36,405 nucleotides of DNA from Verrucomicrobiota bacterium (GCA_018239845.1 JAFEGO010000063.1:1-36405), one strand, 5' to 3'; positions 18,143 to 27,166 are shown, numbered from the stretch's first letter. Notes: generated from the letters alone by a model not told the origin. Numbers and translations: made by a program.

Positions 18143-18167
18143 GGGCGTCCGCAAGGGACGCCCCTAC
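18143..18167 (-). repeat. REP-like GTAG-headed hairpin downstream of lemA
   Basis: On the minus strand GTAG (18167-18164) is followed directly by an 8-bp stem GGGCGTCC, loop CTTGC and stem GGACGCCC. It lies 10 bp after the lemA stop in the 60-bp gap before the zinc-ribbon gene. It may reduce read-through from lemA or stabilise its mRNA end. Confidence 0.65.
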
Positions 18168-18177
18168 AAGGTACCGC

Positions 18178-18777
18178 TCAGGTAAACTGCACCTTCGGCG
18201 CGTTGCGCTCGGTGGGGTCGTCGATCTTGAAGGGCTCGGCGGGGAGGAAGCCGAACATCCCGGCGAAGATCACATTGGGGAAGACCTCGCGGGCGGTATT
18301 ATAAGTCATCACGCTGTCGTTGTAGGCCTGACGGGCGAAGGAGACCTTGTTTTCCGTCGAAGTGAGCTCCTCGGTGAGCTGGAGCATGTTCTGGTTGGCC
18401 TTGAGGTCGGGGTACTGCTCGGAGACGACCATGAGGCGGCTGAGCGCGCCGGTCAGGCCGGCCTCGGCGGAGAGGAGGCCCTTGACGGCGTTGGCGTCGG
18501 CGGGGTTGGCGGCGGCGCCCTGCGAGGCGGCGAGGGCGATGTTGCGGGCCTTGATGACGGCCTCGAGCGTCTCGCGCTCGTGCTTCATGTAGCCCTTGGC
18601 CGTCTCGACGAGATTCGGGATGAGGTCGTAGCGGCGCTTCAGCTGCACGTCGATCTGGGCGAACGCATTCTTGAAGTGGTTGCGGAGGGAGACGAGGGAG
18701 TTATAGATGCCCACGGCCCAGAGGCCGAGGACAACGACGATCAGGAGCAGGACACCGAGGATGACGAGGGCGATCAT
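18178..18777 (-). CDS. lemA: LemA family protein
   Basis: 199 residues. One N-terminal membrane anchor (ALVILGVLLLIVVVLGLWAV) is followed by the conserved YNSLVSLRNHFKNAFAQIDVQLKRRYDLIPNLVE segment of LemA proteins, a coiled helical body, and the end motif FPNVIFAGMFGF with EPFKI. LemA proteins are widespread, anchored by one helix with a small extracytoplasmic helical domain, and usually sit beside HtpX/M48 proteases. The precise function is not settled. Here it is the first gene of the lemA / zinc-ribbon / M48 cluster and diverges from the TPR-ExbB operon across 117 bp. Confidence 0.95.
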   Translation of the reverse strand: MIALVILGVLLLIVVVLGLWAVGIYNSLVSLRNHFKNAFAQIDVQLKRRYDLIPNLVETAKGYMKHERETLEAVIKARNIALAASQGAAANPADANAVKGLLSAEAGLTGALSRLMVVSEQYPDLKANQNMLQLTEELTSTENKVSFARQAYNDSVMTYNTAREVFPNVIFAGMFGFLPAEPFKIDDPTERNAPKVQFT

Positions 18778-18894
18778 GGGAGTAATTGAATGGCACTTAG
18801 CATGGCGAAGGAACCGATGGGGGCCAGACGGAACTACTTACAACGCGGTTGATTGTTTCCACGGCGCACCGCAAGCTGCCGCGTTATTTCCCGC

Positions 18895-21483
18895 ATGCGC
18901 ATACGAATCATCTTCGCCGGGTTGCTGGCCTTGGGGGCCGCTGGAGGACTGCGCGCGCAGGAAGCGATCGCGCCGACGGCCCCGCTGATCACGGTGCCCG
19001 GACTCACGCCCTCGCCGGGAGCCAACGCCGTGTCGCTCGAGGCGGCGCAGCGGGCGCAGGAGCTGGGCTTCCCCTCGGCGGCGGCGGCCTTGTATCGTGA
19101 GATGCTGGTGCAGGCGGGCGCGGACCACACGACGCTCACGCTGGCCCTGGCCACCGCACTGCTCGACGAAGGGCTGGCGGCGGAGGCGAATGATTCCCTC
19201 AACACCATCTTGATCGGGCGCGGCGCGGCCTGGCAGCTGCGCAGCGGACTGGCCGCGGCACTCAGCGGCCGTCTCGACGCGGCCAAGGCGGCGCTCGCGG
19301 CGATCAAGCCGGCGGATCTCGCGCCGGAGGACAAGAGCTGGTATCAGTACCTGCAGGGCCTGACCGCCGAGGCCGCGGGCGATATGGACAAGGCCAAGGT
19401 GTTTTTCGCGCAGGCGGAGGCCCTCGCGACCTCGGCGCAGGCGCGCGCGCGGTTCCTGCTCAAGCGCGAGCAGGCGCTGCTGCGGAGCGGGCCGGTCAGC
19501 GAGGCCGACGCCGAGCGCACGCGGAAAAACCTCGATCAATTGCAAGGCCGGCAGGTCAGCTACGGGCTGGCGCGCACCTATGCCGCGATGCTCGACACGC
19601 TGGGCAAACGCAACGAGGCGGTCTCCGTGCTGCGGCGCCTGCTGCTGACCCTGCCGCCGGAGGAGCGCGCGGAGATCGACCGCACGCGGCTGTTTCTCGG
19701 GCTGATCGCCGGCGCCGGCGAAGGCCCGGGGCGCTCCGCGTTGGAAGAGCTGTTGGACAACGGCAACGACCGCGACCTGCAACGCGTGGCGCTCCAGCTG
19801 CTCGCCCGCGCCTCGCTGCGCGATCCCGCGCGCGCGGCCTTCCGCCGCCAGCTGGACCGGCTCATCGCGCTGCCCGCGCCGCACGCCGTGCTGGAGGATC
19901 TGCTGCTTTACCGCGCTCAGCTGGCGCTGGGGGACAAGAACTACGACCAGGCCGAAGGCGACGCGCGCGCGCTGTTGCAAACTTTCCCGGGTTCCCCGTT
20001 GAAACCCCAGGCCTACGGCGTGCTCACCGGCTCGGCGTGGGAGCAGCGCCGTTACCGCACCGCGGCCGACAACGCCGCGAAGGCCCGCGCCGAACTGCCG
20101 GCGGGGCCGGAGCACGCGCAGCTTGGCGTGCTGGTGGCCGAGGCGTGGTTTCGCGCGCGGGACTACCGCAGCGCGGCCGATGCGTATGCCGCGGTGCTGC
20201 GCGAGCCACCCGCGGGTGTGCCGACGGGCGACCTGATGTTCCAGCGCGTGGTGGCCGAGATCGACGGCGGCACGCCCGCGACGGCGGCGACCGTGCTCGA
20301 CGAACTCGCGCGCGACCCGCGCTTCGACGTGGTGAACCGCTGGAAGGCGGAGTGGAACCTTGCCCGCGCGCTGCAGGTGGACGGCCGGACCGCCGAGGCC
20401 TTCGAGCGCGTGAGCCGCCTGCTTGCGGGCGGCGCCGATGCGGCGCTGCCCGCCGAGCTGCGTGCGCGCATGGCGTGGCTGCAGGCGCAGCTGGCGGCGA
20501 AGGCCGGCCATCCCGACCAGACCCTCAAGCTTGTGGATGCGCTCGCCGCGTCGCTCGACGGCGTGCCCACCCAGCTGAAAACGGAGATCGCAAGCTCGGG
20601 CGCGCTCCTCCGCGCCGAGGCGAATTTCTCCCTGAAACGCGATGCCGACGCGCTGGCCAACGTGGCGCAGCTGCGCAAGGATTTCCCCCGCTCGGACGCG
20701 GCGATGTACTCTTACTTCGACGAGGCGGAGCACTACGCGCGGCAGGACAAGGCGGTCGAGGCGCAGCAGCTGCTGACGAAGCTCGCGGACGATTTCCCGG
20801 ACAACGCCTACGCGCCCTTCGCGCTCTTCCAGGCGGCGCTGCAGGCCGAGCGCCGCGGACAGGACACGAACCTCAAGGAGGCCAACAAGCTGATCGAGGG
20901 CCTCATCACGAAGTATCCGACGAGCGAGCTGGTCTTCTCGGCCCGCCTCAAGCAGGGCGATCTGTTGCGGAAGCTGAACCAGTTTCCGCAGGCGCAGCGC
21001 GTGTACGAGGAGCTGGTGAACAAGTATTCGCAGCGCCCCGACGTGGTGCTCGCGCAGCTCGCGCTCGCGGAGTGTCACAACGCGCAGTCGGCCAGCGAGC
21101 CGCTGCACCTCGAAAACGCCCAGGTGCTCTTCGAGCATGTGCGGGACCGGGTGGATGCGCCGCTGGAGGCGCGCGTCGAGGCGGGCTTCAACCTCGGCTA
21201 CCTGCTCGCCCGGCGCGGCGCTACGGCCAAGGCCGAGACCGTGTGGTGGCGCGATGTGGTCGGGGAGTTTTTGCTGAAGGACGACGTCGCGGCCCGGCTC
21301 GGCGACCGAGGGCGTTACTGGATGGCGCGCACGCTGCTCGAGCTCGGCACCCTCTACGAGCAGCAGGAGAAACTCGAGCAGGCCAAGGAGGCCTGGTTGC
21401 TGATCCTCCGCACGAAGCTGCCGGGCGAAGCGCTCGCCAAGGCGCGGCTCGCGCGCTTCAACCTGCCGGAGGCGAAGCCGTAA
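18895..21483 (+). CDS. Large secreted tetratricopeptide-repeat protein
   Basis: 862 residues with a signal peptide (MRIRIIFAGLLALGAAGGLRAQ), so periplasmic. The rest is Ala/Leu-rich helical repeat, with TPR-like units throughout (for instance RAQELGFPSAAAALYREML near the start, and AMYSYFDEAEHYARQDKAVEAQQLL and QFPQAQRVYEELVNKYSQRP toward the end). It has no enzyme motif. ATG 18895 was chosen over 18853 because the signal peptide starts there. It heads an operon with ExbB-, ExbD- and TonB-position genes, so it may be the periplasmic partner of this energised complex, in the way YbgF/CpoB accompanies Tol-Pal. The function remains a hypothesis. Confidence 0.85.
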   Translation: MRIRIIFAGLLALGAAGGLRAQEAIAPTAPLITVPGLTPSPGANAVSLEAAQRAQELGFPSAAAALYREMLVQAGADHTTLTLALATALLDEGLAAEANDSLNTILIGRGAAWQLRSGLAAALSGRLDAAKAALAAIKPADLAPEDKSWYQYLQGLTAEAAGDMDKAKVFFAQAEALATSAQARARFLLKREQALLRSGPVSEADAERTRKNLDQLQGRQVSYGLARTYAAMLDTLGKRNEAVSVLRRLLLTLPPEERAEIDRTRLFLGLIAGAGEGPGRSALEELLDNGNDRDLQRVALQLLARASLRDPARAAFRRQLDRLIALPAPHAVLEDLLLYRAQLALGDKNYDQAEGDARALLQTFPGSPLKPQAYGVLTGSAWEQRRYRTAADNAAKARAELPAGPEHAQLGVLVAEAWFRARDYRSAADAYAAVLREPPAGVPTGDLMFQRVVAEIDGGTPATAATVLDELARDPRFDVVNRWKAEWNLARALQVDGRTAEAFERVSRLLAGGADAALPAELRARMAWLQAQLAAKAGHPDQTLKLVDALAASLDGVPTQLKTEIASSGALLRAEANFSLKRDADALANVAQLRKDFPRSDAAMYSYFDEAEHYARQDKAVEAQQLLTKLADDFPDNAYAPFALFQAALQAERRGQDTNLKEANKLIEGLITKYPTSELVFSARLKQGDLLRKLNQFPQAQRVYEELVNKYSQRPDVVLAQLALAECHNAQSASEPLHLENAQVLFEHVRDRVDAPLEARVEAGFNLGYLLARRGATAKAETVWWRDVVGEFLLKDDVAARLGDRGRYWMARTLLELGTLYEQQEKLEQAKEAWLLILRTKLPGEALAKARLARFNLPEAKP

Positions 21484-21542
21484 CATCCCGAATTTCTGCT
21501 GCACTGTCCCTCTGCGCGCTCTAGCTTCTCCTACTCCTCACC

Positions 21543-22217
21543 ATGTCTGTTTTTGACTTCAGTCTCTTCGCCAAAGGCGGGCCGATCATGTGGGTGCTGC
21601 TGGCCCTCGGGCTCCTGAGCCTCGTGCTGTTCATCGAGCGCTCGCTGTTCCTGCACCGCGGGCAGATCCGCTCCACGGCGTTCATCGGCGGCATCAAGAA
21701 CATCCTCGCCAAGCGGCGCATCGTCGAGGCCCTGACCGTCTGTGAGGAGACGCCGGGCCCGGTGGCCGCGGTGGTGAAGGCCGCGCTGCTCCACGCCGAC
21801 GACGATGCGGACACCATGCGTTTCCACGTGCAGGAGGCGGCGGTCGTTGAACTGCCCGCATTGGAGCGCCGCCTCGGGAGCCTCGCGGCCATCGCGCAGG
21901 TCGCGCCGCTCGTGGGCCTGCTCGGCACGGTGCTCGGCATGGGGACGACGTTTTTTGCCTTTGAGAAGGACTACATGGCGGCCAGCGCGCTGTCGCACGG
22001 CATGTGGCAGGCGCTGCTCTGCACGGCGGGCGGGCTCATGCTCGCGATCCCGACGCACCTGGCGCACCATTTCCTAGTGGGCCGCGTGCGCGCGATCGTG
22101 CGCGACATCGAATGGTCCGGCAACGAGATCATGAAATACCTGCTCACCGAGTACCGCGCGGCGGGCAAGGCACCGCAGTCCCCCGAATCCGCCGGCGGGG
22201 CAGGGGAGGGGCGATGA
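21543..22217 (+). CDS. MotA/TolQ/ExbB proton channel family protein
   Basis: 224 residues, with a first membrane span at about 15-32 and the two conserved C-terminal spans: APLVGLLGTVLGMGTTFFAF and ALLCTAGGLMLAIPTHLAHHF. The pore threonines (LLGTV and CTAGG) are kept. In the motif that reads IAEALxxTA in E. coli ExbB, this protein has MWQALLCTA, so the glutamate is replaced by glutamine. Family members form the pentameric stator-like channel that couples the proton gradient to TonB, Tol or flagellar work. The stop overlaps the next gene (ATGA). The leader CCTACTCCTCACC before ATG has no Shine-Dalgarno sequence. Confidence 0.9.
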   Translation: MSVFDFSLFAKGGPIMWVLLALGLLSLVLFIERSLFLHRGQIRSTAFIGGIKNILAKRRIVEALTVCEETPGPVAAVVKAALLHADDDADTMRFHVQEAAVVELPALERRLGSLAAIAQVAPLVGLLGTVLGMGTTFFAFEKDYMAASALSHGMWQALLCTAGGLMLAIPTHLAHHFLVGRVRAIVRDIEWSGNEIMKYLLTEYRAAGKAPQSPESAGGAGEGR

Positions 22218-22672
22218 TCACCCGGCCCCTCGATCTCCAGTCGAAGCTGCGGCCGGCGCCGCGCAGCATGGACCCGCTCTTCTATGTGAGCGTGGGCCTC
22301 GTGGGGCTGCTGTTTGTGCTCTTTGGCTCGCGATTCGTGCTGGCACCGGGGCTCGGCGTGGATTTCCGGATGCCGGAGCTGGTCGGGGCGCGGGCGGGCG
22401 CGGCCACGACGCAGCGCGTGATCAGCGTGCTGCCCTCGGGGCAGATTTTTGCGGACGGGCTGCTCAACAAGCCCCAGCTCCGTCTCTGGCTCAAGGCCGA
22501 GGCCGCCAAGCTTAAGGACCCCTCGCTCCTCGTGCGCGCCAGCGCGGGGGTGCCGCTGTCCGAGCTGGCCGATATCATCAGCATCGCCCATGAGGCGGGC
22601 TTTGTGCGGGTGGTCGTCGGAGCCGAGGAGCCGGCGGCAGGGACGGGTTCGCCCTCCGCCAGACAGCGATGA
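22214..22672 (+). CDS. ExbD/TolR-family protein, atypical
   Basis: 152 residues: a short cytoplasmic tail, one membrane span (about 22-45, LFYVSVGLVGLLFVLF), then a periplasmic domain with VISVLPSGQIFADGLLNKPQL and HEAGFVRVVVGAE, the pattern of ExbD/TolR. Start 22214 overlaps the exbB stop and follows GGGGAGGGG, a good ribosome site. The Asp expected inside the membrane helix (Asp25 in E. coli ExbD, in PFIDVML) is not at the matching place: the only nearby acidic residue is Asp20, at the cytoplasmic edge. This makes ordinary proton coupling doubtful unless Asp20 does the job. Confidence 0.8.
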   Translation: MITRPLDLQSKLRPAPRSMDPLFYVSVGLVGLLFVLFGSRFVLAPGLGVDFRMPELVGARAGAATTQRVISVLPSGQIFADGLLNKPQLRLWLKAEAAKLKDPSLLVRASAGVPLSELADIISIAHEAGFVRVVVGAEEPAAGTGSPSARQR

Positions 22673-23436
22673 AACGGCTGAGCGAGCGCACGATCTGGGT
22701 GATCGCCGCCCTCGGGGCCGGCGTCGTGGGGGCGTTGATCCTCATGCTTTTCCACGGCCCCGGCCCGGCGCCGGTGGCAAAACCCGCCTCCGCCACCACG
22801 ACCCCGCCGGCGGTGGCCAAGCCCTCCAGCGTCAACCTCACCAAGCTCGACCCGGTCGGCGGTACCACGGGCGAATCGCTCCTGCGCGAGGAAGCCACGC
22901 TGCGCGACCCCACGCCGCTCTTTTTGCCCACGCCGTGGAATGCCGGGGAAAGTGCCGTACCCAAAACGGCCCAGCGGGAGCCGGGCGGATCGTTTCCGGG
23001 CTATGCGCCCAAGCTGACCTACGCCGAGCTGGAGCTGCAAGTGGCGCTGCCGGACCCCGTTGCCGTGCCCAAGAAGCCCGCGGACGCCTTCGCGATCGGC
23101 CGGCCGGCGCAGTCCTTCCTCGGTTTTGGCCAGGGCGACCCGAAAGTCCGCCCGCTGGCGGCCCGCGGGGCCTATGTGGAGGTCGTCGCGGCGGGGGATG
23201 GGCGGAGCCTCCTCGCGCTCGCGCTGACCGATGCGCGCCCGCCCAACGACGCGCCCTGGCAGCCCCTGCAGTTCCTCGTGGCGGTCGATGCCGCGGGGGT
23301 GGTGCGCCCGCCCGTGCTGACGGAAAGCTCTCGGGTGGCGGCGGTGGACGGCTATTTCCAAAACTACCTCACCGACGCGCTCCACGTGGGCGAGCGGCTG
23401 GGGCCCGGATTCTACCGGATTTGCATCGGACCGTAG
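22669..23436 (+). CDS. TonB-position membrane-anchored periplasmic protein, unknown
   Basis: 255 residues. One N-terminal membrane anchor (TIWVIAALGAGVVGALILML) is followed by a Pro/Ala/Lys-rich linker (about 30-60), a long variable stretch and a compact C-terminal part (about 200-255) with FLVAVDAAGVVRPPVLTESS, resembling the first strand-turn of TonB C-terminal domains (V-D-x-x-G-x-V). It lacks the usual YP motif. The ATG overlaps the exbD stop (ATGA), so it is cotranslated with the ExbB/ExbD pair, where a TonB would be. A diverged TonB is the leading idea but is not proven; no outer-membrane receptor gene is present here. Confidence 0.65.
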   Translation: MKRLSERTIWVIAALGAGVVGALILMLFHGPGPAPVAKPASATTTPPAVAKPSSVNLTKLDPVGGTTGESLLREEATLRDPTPLFLPTPWNAGESAVPKTAQREPGGSFPGYAPKLTYAELELQVALPDPVAVPKKPADAFAIGRPAQSFLGFGQGDPKVRPLAARGAYVEVVAAGDGRSLLALALTDARPPNDAPWQPLQFLVAVDAAGVVRPPVLTESSRVAAVDGYFQNYLTDALHVGERLGPGFYRICIGP

Positions 23437-23464
23437 GATTTCGGCGAAAAAGGCAAGTTTGCTG

Positions 23465-23470
23465 TTGACG
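23465..23470 (+). promoter_or_regulatory. Candidate -35 element of the tRNA-Thr/tuf transcript
   Basis: TTGACG lies 63 bp upstream of tRNA-Thr. At 17 bp spacing the next hexamer is CACTTT, a weak -10 match, so this is only a candidate. The whole gap 23437-23532 is AT-richer than its surroundings, as expected for a strong promoter region. Confidence 0.3.
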
Positions 23471-23532
23471 CGATATTTTCAGCCGCGCACTTTCGACCCT
23501 CTTTACGTTTTTTGATCATCTTCCCTTGGTCT

Positions 23533-23608
23533 GCCCAGATAGCTCAGTTGGCAGAGCACGTCCTTGGTAAGGACGAGGTCGCCGGTTCGAATCCGGTTCT
23601 GGGCTCCA
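23533..23608 (+). tRNA. tRNA-Thr (anticodon GGU), CCA encoded
   Basis: The cloverleaf folds well: acceptor GCCCAGA with TCTGGGC, anticodon stem CGTCC/GGACG around loop TTGGTAA, giving anticodon GGT, T stem GCCGG/CCGGT with loop TTCGAAT. The discriminator is T, followed by an encoded CCA (23606-23608). It decodes ACC/ACU. It lies 95 bp upstream of tuf and is probably cotranscribed with it; the leader between them has a possible ACGTCGC...GCGACGT hairpin. Confidence 0.95.
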
Positions 23609-23702
23609 CGGTCAAACATCGACGTCGCGTGACTTCAGCGACGTTAAAATAACGAGGTCAAAAACTTCACATCTAACAACCCAACACGTCTCAGGAAATC
23701 CC

Positions 23703-24893
<1,191 letters not shown>

Positions 24894-24920
24894 GTCGTCC
24901 ACAACCCTCTAAACCGGCCT

Positions 24921-24947
24921 GCCGGGGCCCCGCAACGGGGCCCCGGC
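24921..24947 (+). terminator. Strong GC hairpin after tuf
   Basis: A perfect 12-bp stem GCCGGGGCCCCG / CGGGGCCCCGGC with loop CAA begins 28 bp after the tuf stop. No T-tract follows, so it may be a partial terminator or an RNA-processing and 3'-stability structure before tRNA-Trp. Confidence 0.65.
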
Positions 24948-24973
24948 TGTGTCGTCTAAGAAAGCCAACTTAC

Positions 24974-25049
24974 AGGCGTGTAGCTCAATTGGTAGAGTAG
25001 CGGTCTCCAAAACCGTTGGTTGGGGGTTCGATTCCCTCCGCGCCTGCCA
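24974..25049 (+). tRNA. tRNA-Trp (anticodon CCA), CCA encoded
   Basis: Acceptor AGGCGTG pairs with CGCGCCT, the anticodon stem GCGGT/ACCGT holds loop CTCCAAA (anticodon CCA), and the T arm GGGGG/CCCTC holds TTCGATT. Discriminator G is followed by encoded CCA (25047-25049). It lies between tuf and secE, the same position as in many bacteria, only 12 bp before the secE ATG, so it must be processed from the common transcript. Confidence 0.95.
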
Positions 25050-25061
25050 AATTTCCTGCCC

Positions 25062-25265
25062 ATGAAAAATCCGTTCAGCGCCGTCCGCATCTTCACCGTC
25101 GAAACCAAGGACGAGCTCAAGAAAGCCACGTGGCCCACGTGGACCGAGCTTCGCGAGTCCACCATCGTGGTCGTCGTCGCCGCGGCGATCCTCGGCGTTT
25201 TCACGAGCATCAGCGACCTCTCCCTCATTCAGTTCGTGGATCTCTTCACGAAGCTGGTCAGCTAA
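25062..25265 (+). CDS. secE: Preprotein translocase subunit SecE
   Basis: 67 residues, the short single-span form of SecE. The conserved amphipathic region reads ETKDELKKATWPTWTELRESTIVV, followed by one membrane helix (VVVAAAILGVF). SecE clamps SecY in the membrane translocon. ATG 25062 was chosen since upstream in-frame codons run into tRNA-Trp. It is followed at 10 bp by nusG, the classic gene pair. No Shine-Dalgarno sequence precedes it. Confidence 0.95.
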   Translation: MKNPFSAVRIFTVETKDELKKATWPTWTELRESTIVVVVAAAILGVFTSISDLSLIQFVDLFTKLVS

Positions 25266-25275
25266 AACCTGCGCC

Positions 25276-25848
25276 ATGTCCACCACCGCCCCCGCCACCG
25301 CCCAGTGGTTTGCCCTCCACACGCTCTCCGGCCAGGAGAACAAGGTGAAGGCCTACATCGACAAGTTCAAGAAGGCCGAGGAGCTGGAGGACAGCATTTT
25401 CGAGGTTCTGCTGCCGACCGAGGTCGTCTCCGAGGTCAAGAACGGCAAGAAGACCACCAAGACCCGCAAGCTCTATCCGGGTTACGTCTTCATCCAGATG
25501 TGCCTCTACGGTGAGGACAAGAAGGTCATCAACCGCCCGTGGTACTTCGTGAAGGAAGTCGCCGGCGTCATCGGCTTTGTCGGCGGCGAGCGCCCCGCGG
25601 CGCTCCGCCAGGCCGAGATCGACGAGATCCGTTCCCGCATCGAGGCGGCCAACGGCAAGGAAGTCCCGAAGGTGCAGTACACCGTCGGCGAGGAAGTCAA
25701 GATCACCGACGGCGCCTTCGCCAGCCTCACCGGCCGGATCGACGAGATCGATCCCGAGCGCGGCAAGCTCAAGGTCTCCGTTTCCATCTTCGGCCGCTTC
25801 ACCCCGGTCGAGCTCGAATACTGGCAGGTCCAGCGCAACACCGAGTAA
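25276..25848 (+). CDS. nusG: Transcription termination/antitermination protein NusG
   Basis: 190 residues. The N-terminal NGN domain starts with QWFALHTLSGQENKVKAYI and includes LYPGYVFIQM and the helix with RPWYFVKEVAGVIGFVG; the C-terminal KOW domain has VGEEVKITDGAFASLTGRIDEID. NusG binds the RNA polymerase clamp (beta') and links it to Rho or to ribosomal S10. The polymerase it binds is encoded downstream in the same cluster. Confidence 0.97.
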   Translation: MSTTAPATAQWFALHTLSGQENKVKAYIDKFKKAEELEDSIFEVLLPTEVVSEVKNGKKTTKTRKLYPGYVFIQMCLYGEDKKVINRPWYFVKEVAGVIGFVGGERPAALRQAEIDEIRSRIEAANGKEVPKVQYTVGEEVKITDGAFASLTGRIDEIDPERGKLKVSVSIFGRFTPVELEYWQVQRNTE

Positions 25849-25862
25849 TCACCATCCCTTTA

Positions 25863-25950
25863 GAATTTCGGTTCTGGAATTTCGATTAACGTCAGCCTCA
25901 CGCCGTTCGAAGTCCGCCCAATCGAAAATCGAAACTCAAAAATCGAAAAT
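25863..25950. repeat. AT-rich short repeats between nusG and rplK
   Basis: GAATTTCG occurs twice (25863-25870, 25877-25884), and AATCGAAA occurs twice (25920-25927, 25941-25948). TTTCGATT (25880-25887) is the reverse complement of AATCGAAA, so hairpins can form with either right-hand copy. The 113-bp gap is much more AT-rich than the flanking genes. It contains the position where the L1 autoregulatory site of the rplKA mRNA would lie, but I cannot recognise that site here. Confidence 0.45.
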
Positions 25951-25961
25951 CCCTAACTACC

Positions 25962-26387
25962 ATGGCCAAGAAAATCCAAGGCTACATCCGTCTCCAACTG
26001 CCCGCCGGTGCCGCGAATCCCGCGCCCCCGGTCGGTCCCGCGCTCGGTGCGCAGGGCGTCAACATCATGGCGTTCTGCAAGGACTTCAACGCCCGCACCA
26101 AGGACCAGAACGGCATGATCCTGCCGGTCGTCATCACGGTCTACACCGACAAGAGCTTCACCTTCATCCTCAAGTCGCCCCCGGCGTCCGTCCTCCTCAA
26201 GAAGGCGGCCAACATCGCCAGCGGCTCCGCCAAGCCCAACCAGGACAAGGTCGGCAAGGTCACCAAGAAGCAGCTCGCCGAGATCTGGAAGATCAAGAAG
26301 GCCGACATGAACGCCAATGACGAGGCCGCCGGCATCAAGATCATCGCCGGTACCGCCCGCAACATGGGCATCGAAGTCGTCGAGTAA
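25962..26387 (+). CDS. rplK: 50S ribosomal protein L11
   Basis: 141 residues, normal L11 length. N-terminal domain: [40 protein letters not shown], which holds the proline-rich helix contacted by thiostrepton. The C-terminal rRNA-binding domain ends with [11 protein letters not shown]11 with L10 and L7/L12 builds the GTPase-associated stalk base on 23S rRNA. The ATG follows CCCTAACTACC without a Shine-Dalgarno sequence. Confidence 0.98.
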   Translation: MAKKIQGYIRLQLPAGAANPAPPVGPALGAQGVNIMAFCKDFNARTKDQNGMILPVVITVYTDKSFTFILKSPPASVLLKKAANIASGSAKPNQDKVGKVTKKQLAEIWKIKKADMNANDEAAGIKIIAGTARNMGIEVVE

Positions 26388-26455
26388 TTTTCCCTCAGTA
26401 AAATCAACTCACCGCGGGAGTCCCTCCGGGACGCTTGCACCGCAAGGAGTCAAAC

Positions 26456-27154
26456 ATGCCGAAAAAGCCCAGCAAACGCTACGCCAGCGCCCTCAAGGTC
26501 GCTGACCTCACCAAGGACTACCCGCTCTCCGAGGCGGTCGAGATCCTCAATAAATTCCCGAAGACGAAGTTCGATGAGACCATCGAGCTTTCCTTCCGCC
26601 TCGGCGTCGACGGCACGTCCGGCGACCAGAACGTGCGCGGCACCACGCCGCTCCCGAACGGCTCCGGCAAGAAGGTCCGCGTCCTCGTCTTCACCGACGA
26701 CGTCGCCAAGGCCCTCGCCGCGGGCGCCGACCATGCCGGCCTCGCCGACATGATGCAGAAGGTCAACGAAGGCTGGCTCGACTTCGACGTCGCGATCGCG
26801 ACGACCGAGGCCATGAAGCAGGTCCGCACGCTCGCCCGCGTCCTCGGTCCCAAGGGCCTCATGCCCAACCCGAAGTCCGGCACCGTCACCGACGACATCC
26901 CCGCCGGCATCAAGGCCGTCAAGGCCGGCCGCGTGGAGTTCAAGATGGACAAGTCCGCCAACATCGGCGTCGGCGTCGGCAAGCGCTCCTTCACGACCGC
27001 CCAGATCCTGGAGAACGTCCAGGCTGTCCTCGAGGCCGTCGGCAAGGCCCGCCCCGCCTCCTTCAAGGGTGGCCAGTACATCAAGACCGTCGCGCTCTCC
27101 TCCAGCATGAGCCCCGGCGTGCGCGTTTCCTCCACCGAGTTCAGCAAATACTAA
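26456..27154 (+). CDS. rplA: 50S ribosomal protein L1
   Basis: 232 residues. L1 landmarks are LGVDGTSGDQNVRGTTPLPNGSGK, GPKGLMPNPKSGTVTDDI and FKMDKSANIGVGVGK. L1 forms the mobile stalk that handles E-site tRNA and, in many bacteria, represses its own rplKA mRNA. ATG 26456 has a strong AAGGAG six bases upstream (26444-26449), one of the best ribosome sites in the window; the upstream TTG at 26435 is rejected. The 68-bp gap to rplK has a small GTCCC/GGGAC hairpin. Confidence 0.98.
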   Translation: MPKKPSKRYASALKVADLTKDYPLSEAVEILNKFPKTKFDETIELSFRLGVDGTSGDQNVRGTTPLPNGSGKKVRVLVFTDDVAKALAAGADHAGLADMMQKVNEGWLDFDVAIATTEAMKQVRTLARVLGPKGLMPNPKSGTVTDDIPAGIKAVKAGRVEFKMDKSANIGVGVGKRSFTTAQILENVQAVLEAVGKARPASFKGGQYIKTVALSSSMSPGVRVSSTEFSKY

Positions 27155-27166
27155 GGAGCACCGACC

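Noticed and set aside
18838..21504. Long minus-strand frame opposite the TPR gene
   Set aside because: Arg/Gln/Leu-rich shadow. The plus-strand frame has a signal peptide and TPR pattern.
25863..25950. CRISPR-like array
   Set aside because: Repeats are only 8 bp with irregular spacing. No CRISPR array was seen anywhere in the window.
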